A stretch of DNA of 64,000 nucleotides. It comes from Mangifera indica. Taxonomy: Eukaryota > Streptophyta > Magnoliopsida > Sapindales > Anacardiaceae. The DNA lies in the NCBI RefSeq assembly GCF_011075055.1, contig NC_058138.1:20558928-20622927 (forward strand), given 5' to 3'. Below the pieces are notes generated by a model. That model had not been told where the DNA came from and made no database searches. It saw nothing but the letters and a program-made list of their open reading frames with translations. A program made the translations under genes and the position numbers. Of the stretch, positions 54,026 through 64,000 are shown piece after piece. Numbering within the stretch: position 1 is the stretch's first letter; every line of letters begins with the position of its first letter.

Positions 54026-54984
54026 TTAAATATAGGGAAAAAGACTATTTTCCACCTAATTTTAGCTCAATCTCAAACTTATATCCACGAGAGATGAAAA
54101 GCTCAAACTCTTACTTATAATCAAACTTCTGTTAATTTTTTCTGTTAAAGGGAGGGATAAAATAGTTATTTTATTGTTTATATTAAAAATTATAAAGTTT
54201 ATTATCTCTTAAGGTTTTAGAAACTAATATTTCACCTTTACCTAAAGTTTTTAAACTTTGAAAAGTAACATTTTTACCCCCAAACCTACAGTTTTCATAA
54301 TTTTTAAAACTCAGACACCCCTTATAACTTTCAAAAATAGTAGTTTCATTCTCATTTTTTAACTTTATCTTTCAACGTCGTCTCTGACATTGTCTCTAAT
54401 CTCTTCCTTCTTTTGGTGCGATGGCATCGCACAATACGATAAAGAGAATAAGATCTCTTCATCTCACGATAGTGCAATAAAGAGATCTCTCTTCGTCGCA
54501 CAACCCAAATGATGAAGGACAACGCTTCATCATCCTTCGTTCCTTATCGTATCATCCAGACGTGATGATAAAACATCGTCCTTTGTCTGTTCTCCTAGAT
54601 CTGGATAACATTTTGTCGTCTAGATCTAGGCGAAGAAGATTCATCTTTTATCGTCTTTTATTGTGGAAGAAGAAAGATCAGTGAAAAATATCGATCGTTA
54701 GTAGTGGTCAGAGAAGGAAGCAAACCCTAAGGGTGAAATCTAAATTTTTCAAACTTGGAGAATAGATTGAAGTGTTAGTTGTTAAAACTTGGAGGGGGCA
54801 AATGATAAAATTTTGATGTTTTAAAGTTTCTCGATAAAATGACAATTTTACTTATGTCTCTAACTAAAAATTTGGATGATAGTTTAGTCATGGGTGAGAG
54901 TTTAAGCTTTTTATCTTTCGTGGGTGTGACTTTGAAATTGGGTTAAAATATGGGTGGAAAATAGTCCTTTTTCCCTTAAATATA
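54026..54984. mobile_element. Non-autonomous Mutator-like TIR element (941 bp), second copy
   Basis: The element is 54035-54975 between perfect 9-bp repeats TTAAATATA (54026-54034, 54976-54984). TIRs start GGGAAAAAG(G)ACTATTTTCCACC at both ends and extend about 75 bp. The internal order of blocks matches 39917-40863, but CG words have often become TG or CA, as expected of an older, methylation-worn copy. Confidence 0.85.
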
Positions 54985-55383
54985 TCATGATTGTGCATGG
55001 TTTTCATGATTTGAGCTCAATGCATCACCAAAGAGTGTTTTTCACTTATATAATATACAGCTATGTTAATATATCTAGATCGGTATGAATTTTTTCTTAT
55101 TGTAATATCACTTATAAAATGTACAACTATATTGATATATCATGATTGATATCAATATTTTGTAAGGATAAGGTTTAGGTAAACATCAAATTAATTTACA
55201 ATAATTTACAAATATGTTTTCATATAATCGTACACATTTAATGACAATTCGAAATAAATGATATTCATTAATATTTCAACGACAAACATGTACTCAATAT
55301 AAAAAAATACATGAGATTTATAGTTAGATATATAAATGACATACATGAAACAACAAAAATAAATACATTACATTTATATGTCA
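54985..55383. other. AT-rich spacer between the Ulp1-like and transposase remnants
   Basis: Contains CACTTATA-AAT-GTACAACTAT-like repeated words near 55030-55130. No coding signal was seen. Confidence 0.45.
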
Positions 55384-58300
55384 GCTAAAGGTTGCCTTTT
55401 GCATGAAACTCGAGAGAAAGATGCCAAGGTTACAGGTGTTGGACTCCAACATACATTTTTAACATGACCGAGTTCATGGCATCTGTTACAGAAAGGTTGT
55501 TGAACGTCTTCACCTTATGAAGGTCTTTTGTGGTGGCTGGATGGTTCACCAAATTGTCGTTGTTGCATTGAGGGTGGGCGAAGTTAACATATAATTTTAG
55601 GATGAACCCATGTGGACTGATCATCGAAAGGATTCACATCTTCGTTGTACATTGCCCGTAGATATTCAGTGGAGTAATACATGCTCACCCATTGATAACA
55701 GTCTAATAGATTATTGTAGCATGTAATTGTAGCGATATGTGTACAAGGAATACTTGATAGTTGAAATTTTTTGCAATAGCACGAACATTCCATTAGATCA
55801 ACATTGTAACGCTTTTGGCGTGTGTTATGAACTTCATATCAGTAGACATTAATTGGTTTGACAACTATGTTTACCGATTTATGGACATGTCCAACAATTT
55901 TGTCCTCAACCTATCGTGTTAACGAGTGACTACACACACCTGAAAAAACAACCCAACATGAATAAATATTAATTACTAAATAAGAAGTTGGATAAATGTA
56001 ATATTTTTCAAATAATGTTTAATTCACCTATCAAATTTCTTTTATTGTAAAACCATTGTTATATTGTGCTATAAATAAACTCCACCAGGATGGTGATTGG
56101 CAAACCACGAGTGGTCCTTGCCAAAGCGTTGAATGATTCGGTAATACTGATAGTCATAATGTTGTACCAACACACGTCAAAATTGGCTTGCGCCCATTTA
56201 TCATATTCGATGTTTGCCAAATATATCGCTGCATTAGAATTTACATGATAAATATACCTTATAACATTATCAAAATCAAAGAGACGATATGTTTTTGCAG
56301 CCCTTTGAAACATTCCTTCAATTGATTTTGTATTGAGCACACATGTTACCTTTGATGTGGGGGTTGCAATAACCTTGATAAATATTAAGTAACACGTTCG
56401 ACACTGACACAATTATTGTTGGGTGTCAATTTAAAATAATCGCAAAGTTCGGAATATCATTGATGCACATATGTAAGTTTGTAAGGAACAATGTCCATGA
56501 CTCCATATCCTCTTTGCCTCCAATATCGAATGTCAATGGATAAATCCGATTATTGTCATATTTCACAACAACAATAAATAATCTCCCACTGTACCTCCCT
56601 TTCTAATATGCAATATTAATGCAAATAATCGGACGACAAAATTGTTGAAACACCCGTGTTGAATACCCTAATGCCATGAAAAAAAACTTAAACCAGTTAC
56701 CCTCATCTGTATCAATATGTGTGACTGTGTCAAGGTTGCATAACATAAGATTATGACAGTACTCTAGTAAGAGCATGAAAAAAATCTTTTGGATATCCTC
56801 TTGATGCATTTAATACCCATGTCTTCCCATGTCATACTTATGTGTACAATATGTCAATCTTATATCTATCTATCATATCCGTAATAATTTCCTTCAGTTG
56901 GTAAATACAATCAACCACAAACATTAATGTAAGAATCCTACCAATGCCCAAGCATCAGCCTGTCTATGATAAGATAGTATTTTATCTCTGGGACATATGT
57001 ATATTTCATCCAAATGATGTAATTGCCACAATTCAGTTCCATCTTTCTTTCTTGCTCGTGCCCGCCATTTACAATGCTCCTTCTGCCTATATCTAATCTC
57101 TCACCATTTCGTTGTTGACCGATAAGCTTTGTATTGAAAACCTTACTTTAAAGCAAATTTTGCAAATAGATCTTGTATTTCTTTCTTACCATTATAGTAG
57201 CCCATCAATTTGATCCTCGTATCAGGTCATCTTTCAATATTATCAATTTATCTCATTTTCAACATCCACAGCTGTTGTCGAGACTCATTGGAATGAATTA
57301 AAGACATTTATATTTATCGGAGATGCTCCATAATCAACCCAATTATGACGTGTCGTGCTAAACTCGCCCCTGACATTATGAAAATTACTTGGACTTATCT
57401 TAATGTCTTCTCTACCATGCAACTCAAATTCTTTTTCAAAAACTTCATTCATCTCATTAACATCCATAAAGCTATCAAATTTTTCGTCAGCATCTTCATC
57501 CTCATCATCATCATCATCATCATCATTGCGATTATCAAATTTTTCATCCTCTGGGACACTTTGTGCTTGTGTCCAATCATATGTCAAATCATCTTGTAAT
57601 TGTTCTTCCTTAACTTGCTCTTCATTGAGATTGTCTGTAACATCCCTTCCTAGAAGTATTACCCATCGAAGGAGAATATTACGAATTAATATTCGGAGCG
57701 TCTATTTTTTTTCTTTTTTAAAAATACTTTAAAATAAACGCATCATTAAAAGTATTTAGAAAGTATTCCAAGAAAATTGAAAATCTGAAAGCGAACAAAA
57801 GATGTTTATACTCATATGAAAACTCATCTGAAAGCATCTGAAAACAGGGAGTAATCATATGCAACTGTACCATAATCTCAAAAAGTCAAAAGTCGAAAAA
57901 AACATACCACTGTATGCATGTAATATAAACCAGAGATAACCTGCTCCAGTCAGATCTACCTACGCTGACCTGACCCTACCTCGCAGCTACCTCATCACTT
58001 GTACCTGCAATCAGGAAAGAAAAGGGAGTGAGTGATAAGAACACTCAGTAAGAGGAAAGAATCAAGTAAACTATCTTTTTTTTTTTTCCTGTTCTAACTC
58101 ACTTTTGGGACTCAACCTCATATCCTAACCTCTATAAGAGATTGAGGGGGTAATTTAGTTCACTCTTTACTATTTGGGTCATACTTTGTCCCATCTGGTG
58201 TCTATTTAATACTTTCTGGAAGCTAACTATAGGGATTTGACACTTTTCTAAGCTGAAGTTTTTTTTTTCTTTCACTACACTATTTCTGAATCTGAATTGA

Positions 58301-58499
58301 GTTCTACCCCGAGCGGACCCTATTGGGGGTCTATGTCCTACTACGGACATGTCCTACTGCGGACGTGCACTACTGTGGGCGGTGTAATGTAAAGTGCCCC
58401 CTCATAGTTTATAGCATGCATGCGAGTCTTATATCTCACTAATTTTGCTTTCATCTAAATTTATTCATAATTCACCAGACATTACTCTTGGGACGACCC

Positions 58500-58600
58500 T
58501 TGAATCTTGAGTCCCAACCTTTTCTTGCTTTTCTTTCTTTTCTTTTTCTCTTCTTTTTTTTCCTTTCCTTTCCTTTCTTTTCTTTCTCTTCCTTTCCAAA
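58500..58600. repeat. CT-rich low-complexity tract
   Basis: (TTTTC)n/(TCTTT)n-like pyrimidine tract inside the solo LTR. A second tract is at about 59640-59735, followed by (TA)n. The open frames across them are artefacts. Confidence 0.7.
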
Positions 58601-58629
58601 CTGTGAAATACTGTTCACACCATGTTCAT

Positions 58630-59190
58630 TTGACAGGGCAGCCTTCTTTTTCATACAATTTCATAGTCCAAACGGTTCCTAATTCATACAAGCTATATAT
58701 CGTTGAAAAGAGGATTCAAAGAGATTTCTAGCAAGCTATAATAGCACTCATAATTCATTCAATCAGGCAGTCAAAACAGCAGATAAAGTCAGTGGCAAAA
58801 ACTGCCTCCCCTGTTTATTTGATAAAGCAGTCCTTTCGGTTTATACAATCTTTAACAGTCCAAATGATCTGTAATTCATACAAGCTATATATCATTGGAA
58901 AGAGGATTCAAAGAGCTTTCCAACGAGATATAATAGCACTCATAATTCCATAGATAAGGCAGTCAAAACGTTAGATAAACTCAGTGACAAAACTGCCTCC
59001 TCTGTTTATTTAGTAAAACAGTCCTTTCGGTTTATACAATCTTTAACAGTCCAAATGATCTCTAATTCATATAAGCTATATATCATTGGAAAGAGGATTC
59101 AAAGAGCTTTCCAAAAAGATATAATAGCTCATAATTCATTAGATAAGACAGCCAAAACATGGGACGAACTCAGTGGCAAAAACTGTAAAT
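58630..59190. repeat. Three tandem repeats of about 192 bp inside the solo LTR
   Basis: AGTCCAAA-based markers at 58664, 58856 and 59048 give a period of 192 bp. Each unit also carries AATTCATA.AAGCTATATATC, GGATTCAAAGAG and CAGTGGCAAAAACTG-like blocks. Confidence 0.82.
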
Positions 59191-60190
59191 ATCATGCAAC
59201 TTTCTGCCATGAACAAAATAACACACATAGACATCCCAAATGGCAAAACAACATTCCTCAACTTCAAATTCATCATTTATAATATAGATCCAAAGAACCA
59301 AAAGCCTAAAACATGTAACATATCAAGGAGGATACCTCTTACCTTGTTTCAAGCCAAATCTTTGCAAGTTGGTTTCCTCCTCTTTGTTTTGCTTCCTTTA
59401 TCACCAAGATCACTTTAAATCAATACCAAAACACACTAACATATTCACATAACATACATATAAACATAGATAAAAGGAGAAAGAAGGAGATCTTTGGTTA
59501 CCAAAGCTTCCAAATGCTTCCTTTTCTGTTCTTTTCTTTTCTTATCTTCCAAACTCCCTCAAATCCTTCATTTTCTTCAAGAAAGCAAAGAAAAAACATG
59601 AAGAATGGTGGCTGCTGGAATATGGACGGAAATGATGGAAAATCTTCTCTTTCTCTTTATATCTAAAGCTTTATCTCTTTCTCTTTTTCTCTTTGTCTTT
59701 TTCCTTTTCTTTTCTTTTCTTTTTCTTTTTCTTTAGGTATATATATATATATAAACACACATATACATGTAAAACAAATATATGTACTTAAAATGAGAAA
59801 TATCTCTAAATAGAGTCAAAAGACATAAATACCCTGGAACATACCTGAGGGTATTACATTGTCTCTTTTTTCAATATGACTCTCTGTAACATAAAGACAA
59901 GTCAAGACTTTTTTTTCGGTTGCCATTATTAGAAATTCAACATCTTCATCATCTTGGAGCTCATACGGGTTTTTAAGCACTACCAAATCATTGTTCATAT
60001 ATATACAAAAATTTGATCGTCTTTGATTGATTCTTAGACAATAGCATATTTTCACGACCAATCCTTCGAAATCAGCTCTTGTGTCAAGCATTATCTTTAT
60101 TTCGTCACCACCAATATATCTCATAATCTCATTATCTCTGATAACCCAATGTCCTCCAAACTTAGTTATAAATATAGTTTTGACTGTTTA

Positions 60191-61205
60191 AAAATAAAAA
60201 TAAATAACACATGTAAGATAATTTAATAAACAAATTACCATGAGATATTTATTAAAATTGATTTTAATAAACCTATTCACTTGGAATTTCATAAACTAAT
60301 GAATAAGGGGTTTATTCACTTCTAAGACTCACATGTGAAATGAAGATTTGGTTACTTTGACAGAGAAAGGGACGAATAAGACAAATTTGAAAAAGATATA
60401 ATAATGAAGATTTGCTTATTTTGGCAAAGAAAGAGGCGAAAAAACCAATTTGAAAAAGACAAAATACCTATTGGTTTTGATAGAAAAGTGAAGTTCAGAC
60501 CATTAGGATATTGCTCTGCTCATCAGAAATTGACTTAGCTGGCCTGCCAACTGACTCGACCAACCTAATAAACCCAGATCTCATGCACCCAAGCAACTTA
60601 AACACTAAAAAACATTTGCAAATCTTGATCTACTAAATTTTTTTAATTATTTATATAGTATTTTATCTAATTTCACTTTAAAACCATAACTCTTGTCAAA
60701 GACTCATAAATTATCTATAAAGATTCTTTTAAACAAGATAACATAAAAGGATTGTAAATAACATTTAAAAGATATAAATCTAAAACCTATTTGGATCTTT
60801 TTTGTGTTAACTGAAGTATTTTAATCACCTTCTTTTATTTTTTTAGTCGAAATGATATTGAAAGTGAACCGCAATTCTGGACTACCATAATTTAAAAAAA
60901 AAAATTATTTTAATTAATATTCCATTGGTCAGGGCTGAAAAGATTTGCATAGGCAGTAAGTGATAAAGCCTGCAGTTAAACAGAGATGCAGAGTTGTAGG
61001 CAGTTTAGCAGAACCAAACTGAATGAATTTCAGCTCTTTATTCAAGAAGGGAAATAATCGTAAAAGTTTATGCTGTATCAAGAGATTTTGTTGAATGGCT
61101 TTTTATAAGAAAATTTGATGTTCTTTGACGACTGTATTTTAATTACAAACACAGTTCAGATACGGTTGATTAGTTTGGATAGGATGTTTGGCAGGCGAAA
61201 GCTTG
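60191..61205. other. Intergenic DNA, probable right flank of the Mutator-like region
   Basis: About 60350-60460 holds an imperfect duplication (GAAGATTTGGTTACTTTG against GAAGATTTGCTTATTTTG). No terminal inverted repeat partner for the MULE was identified. No gene is seen. Confidence 0.45.
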
Positions 61206-61211
61206 CAAAGT

Positions 61212-61264
61212 GTCCCACATGGAAAAAGCACAAAGCGACGGAAATGGAAGGATATGTATAAAAG
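61212..61264 (+). promoter_or_regulatory. snRNA promoter of U1 copy 7
   Basis: USE GTCCCACATGG at 61212-61222 and TATA box TATAAAAG at 61257-61264, gap 34 bp. The promoter looks good even though the RNA is altered. Confidence 0.8.
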
Positions 61265-61287
61265 AAAGAAAAGAAGAACTCAAAAAC

Positions 61288-61449
61288 TTACATACCTGGA
61301 CGGGGTCAATGGGTGATCAAGAAGGCCCATGGCCTAGGGAGGTGGCCTCCATTGCACATAAAGGAGGTGCACCACCCTAACATCTCCCTCTGTGGAGACT
61401 GTACGTCATAATTTCTGGTAGTGGGGGCTGCGTACGCGCAACCCCTCCT
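61288..61449 (+). ncRNA. Divergent U1 snRNA, copy 7 (probable pseudogene)
   Basis: About 162 nt alignable throughout to U1. The 5' end reads TTACATACCTGG where U1 has ATACTTACCTGG, so a base pairing with position +4 of 5' splice sites is changed. The Sm-like site reads AATTTCTGG, losing the G of AATTTGTGG. The 3' hairpin is GCGTACGCGC, still self-complementary. Stem-loop I (GGGTGATCAAGAAGGCCC) is good. The Sm change argues against a working snRNP. A variant U1 cannot be excluded. Confidence 0.8.
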
Positions 61450-61951
61450 AATTCTAATCATAAATTACGTGTACATAATTTAGTCTCTGATACTCGTAAC
61501 CAATTCACAAGTTTTAACAATTTTATTTTTATATCTGACTAACCAGGGAGTGGTCAAATTCGATCCAGTTTTCATCCATTCTACTAGCTAGAATCCAATA
61601 TGCAAGATTATTCATGTGCCATATCAGTGTTAAAAGTGTTCTGTAACTGAATTTCCACCAAGAGCATCCATGCCACGCAATGAATGTCGTAAGAGAGCCG
61701 TAATCGATTTACTAGAATATCACATGCCATTCTTTATCAAATTCGACAGTATTGCAGGGCTCCACAATTCTCAGTTTTTTGTAAGATTTTACACAAGCCG
61801 TGAAGCCTTAAAAGAGTAGTCTAATTATTCATACAGCACGAAGACACAAAAACATCCAGACCAAATCAAACTGTAACTTGAAAAGTGTTTTTTATGCTTC
61901 ATTTTTCAGCGCAGAATACGGATTTGGCTCTTTTTGGAGTTGGGGAATGCT
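61450..61951. other. Spacer between U1 copy 7 and the 3' end of the right-hand enzyme gene
   Basis: AT-rich with no gene recognised. The right part is the likely 3' UTR of the minus-strand enzyme gene. Confidence 0.5.
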
Positions 61952-64000
61952 TCAAGGCTCAAATGTCATACTTTCTGCCTCCTTTCTAACTGATTCAAAC
62001 AACACAGACGACAGGTAACGTTCTCCGAAGCTGGGGAAAACAACCTGTTGGGATTCAATAGAAGAAAACAGCAGCACAGTTTGTCACTTGACCAAGAAAA
62101 TAAAATCTTTTCGGCATGATTCAAGGGATTTATACACTGTGTTCAACAAGAAATCTCTTTCTCAGAGCACCTATTAGTTATGCATTGTAAGTATAGCTTA
62201 TGCACTGAAACTGCTATATGTCAGTAAAAAAGCATCAAACTTACCACAATGAGTTTTCCGGCATTTTCTGGCCTCTTTGCTATCTTGATTGCAGCAGCAG
62301 CAGCAGCACCAGATGATATCCCAACCTGCAAAACAGTTTTCAAAAATTATTACAGAAGTAATCAAAGAAGCATTCGATAAAGGACTTTTGATTCATGTAC
62401 CAAGAATAAATCATCATAAGAATAAAGAAAACTCAGGGCTTCCTTTTTGAAACAGATTAATTTTGTCAAACTTACCAACAATCCTTCTTTCAGAGCAAGA
62501 AGCCTGGCAGTTTCAACTGCTTCGTCACTTGATATCTGCAAATGCCAGCAAAACCATATTGTTATTATGATATGATTTTCTCTCTAAATTATGGACATCA
62601 ACATCCCAAGAATGAATAATGTGTAAATAAGTTCATTGAAATGACAAAAAATACATCATAACTATCACAACAGCCACGGTCAAATCTAGAAAGATAACAG
62701 ATTTGTAGATTCTCAAAATAATTGCAGCTGTATCTCAGACTTGTTACTAATATCCCCTTTGCATATGCACAGGTAAAATGGTGTATATATGCACCATCCA
62801 CAAAAAGATTTCAGACATGAGACACAATCACCAAATCTTCCACAACTAATTAAGGATATAAAATCCTAGATTTTTGGTTCATCCACAAATTGATTAAACC
62901 ACAAAACAGTCAAGCTGCTTCAAGCTAACAGGCATGCCTTATCACTTGACAAGCCTTCCAGAATCAGAAAAATGTGTGCCACATAATCCTGCTAGAGCAC
63001 AGAACCCAATCGTACTTGGCACATGCATCACATGAATGATATTCCTCATTGTGCAACATTCTTTCACAAATGGAAATGACTAAAATGAACAGTACAAATT
63101 ATATTAACAGAAATACTTCACATGTTGAATAGACAACAAATCCAATCAAATGTCTAGAGGCTTACTTGAACAACTTCATCAAGAATGTTCAAGTCCAAAA
63201 CTCCAGGGATGAAGCCAGCGCCAATTCCTTGAATCTTGTGAGGACCTAAGATATTTAAAAGCATTCAGTTCATCTTCTAGCACTATATCATAAAAGAAGA
63301 TACTGCTCACTTCCACAAAAGTATAATTACAAGTAAATTTGACAGAACTCGAATATCAGAGGAAATGCTAATTAAGCAAAGCTGACACAGACATGAAGAT
63401 ATAAGCAACCAATCATAAATATGGAAGACTTGTCATGAACAAAGATAAATCATCAACAAATATGACCACTCAAACAAATCAAATTTTAAGAATAAGTATC
63501 AAGAATATGCTATTGAAATTCCTATGAAAGAACGCTCATAACAAGAAGTCACCAAACAAGGCTAAGAACAAAGAAGAATAAGATCCCAAAAAAAAAAAAA
63601 ATTTAAAAGGTAGAGAAATTAATAAGGTCTGACCCTCCTAACCAAAAGTGTCTCTGATTTCCTTTATCCACTGTAGCCAGTTTGCATATACAGAATCATG
63701 TACAGAATAACTCATGTAAGCATACTCTAACATGACATAAGAGGAAGAACAATGCGAATAAAGTATGTGACTCACCTGGCTTCCCTCCAGACAATATAGC
63801 ACTTTCAGCTGGTTCTATACCATATAGCTACACAAAGCATGGATAGAAACAGATAAAAGAGAAATAAGAAAATTGCCATACACAATAAACAAATTTCTAT
63901 TAAAACATTTTTCCATTCAAATCAAGCACTGAAAGCTTACCTTCACATCAGGGTTCTGCTCTTTAAGATACTTTCCCGCCCCTGTGACTGTACCCCCAGT
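61952..64000 (-). CDS. Second O-acetylserine(thiol)lyase-like gene (3' part, cut by right edge)
   Basis: Six exons visible, in coding order: 64000-63941 (partial), 63827-63776, 63245-63166, 62535-62476, 62325-62245 and 62044-61952 with stop TGA. Intron positions and phases equal those of the gene at 35916-39124. The visible part starts inside the GTGGT phosphate-binding loop ([14 protein letters not shown]) and includes [25 protein letters not shown], the SSGAAAAAA block and the terminal [21 protein letters not shown]. The catalytic Lys and TSGNTG lie beyond the window. It has no stops or shifts in the visible exons. Same reaction class: cysteine or cyanoalanine synthesis. Its tail ends MTFEP, shorter than the paralog's. 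Confidence 0.92.

Larger units (their letters stand above)
57631..59863. mobile_element. Solo LTR (2,223 bp) inserted in the MULE transposase
   Basis: 57636-59858 begins TGTAACATCCC and ends GGGTATTACA, with 5-bp direct repeats TTGTC on each side (57631-57635, 59859-59863). There is no second LTR copy, primer site or coding region inside, so it is read as a solo LTR of a Ty3/gypsy-like element left by recombination. Both ends have the TGTAAYA form, so the strand cannot be fixed. The superfamily is inferred. Confidence 0.78.
55384..60190 (-). pseudogene. Mutator-like (MULE) transposase gene, decayed
   Basis: Minus-strand fragments in the order of a MuDR-type transposase. N-terminal: 60175-59859 (FGGHWVIRDNEIMRYIGG onward). 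Acidic linker: 57635-57285 with a run of eight Asp and one Glu. Zn-binding-like block: near 57070 (HCKWRARARKKDGTELWQLH). Core: 56809-56603 (FFFMALGYS.R.FQQFCRPIICI) and 56412-56059 (NIMTISITESFNALA, RGLPITILVEFI). SWIM finger: CSCYCKKF..IPCTHI at 55793-55584. C-terminal CX2CX4HX4C zinc knuckle: CNRCHELGHVKNVC near 55450-55495. The position of the first catalytic Asp in the VICIDGTH-like motif reads CIN. Several stops and shifts, plus a 2.2-kb LTR insertion, inactivate it. Removing the LTR and one 5-bp repeat restores the frame at that site. Confidence 0.82.

Noticed and set aside
58488..58731. Phe/Ser/Leu-rich ORFs inside the solo LTR
   Set aside because: They are translations of a CT-rich low-complexity tract.

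Overview
The window is nuclear DNA of a flowering plant, most likely a eudicot. It is AT-rich, its genes have many GT-AG introns, and it carries plant-type snRNA promoters and plant transposon families. I cannot name the species. Exon limits were read by eye from splice consensus, reading frame and protein similarity and may be off by a base or two.

Protein genes, all on the minus strand: (1) 612-6214, a Raf-like MAPKKK of the EDR1 type, running off the left edge inside its kinase domain; (2) 8479-10134, an intronless secreted galactose/glyoxal-oxidase-like copper-radical oxidase; (3) 12145-14281, the rRNA-processing factor TSR2 in four exons; (4) 16842-34928, a MON2-type endosome/Golgi trafficking scaffold in about 44 exons; (5) 35916-39124, an O-acetylserine(thiol)lyase-like enzyme in ten exons; (6) 61952-64000, a second member of that family, running off the right edge. 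Decayed exons of the same family lie at 44.7-45.0 and 47.5 kb.

Between the two cysteine-synthase-like genes, all on the plus strand, are seven U1 spliceosomal snRNA loci (41.8, 45.5, 46.7, 48.0, 48.5, 49.5 and 61.3 kb). Five look usable and two look decayed. Each has an upstream sequence element (USE) and a TATA box about 34 bp apart, as known for plant Pol II snRNA genes. Two pairs of these genes sit in a segmental duplication (about 45.1-46.9 and 47.6-49.7 kb). A separate minus-strand USE/TATA pair at 43.4 kb has the shorter 23-24 bp spacing known for plant Pol III snRNA genes and may drive an undescribed small RNA.

Mobile DNA fills the rest. There is a complete 586-bp TRIM retrotransposon at 43.9-44.5 kb with 5-bp target duplications. 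A TIR-element family with 9-bp duplications has two clear copies (39.9 and 54.0 kb) and a likely third (10.5 kb). A decayed Mutator-like region at 50.8-60.2 kb holds a Ulp1-like protease remnant (+) and a transposase remnant (-). That region is itself invaded by a hAT-type MITE, a TIR element and a 2.2-kb solo LTR. The TRIM LTR, and an LTR-like fragment at the window start, contain USE-like plus TATA-like motifs at about 25-bp spacing.
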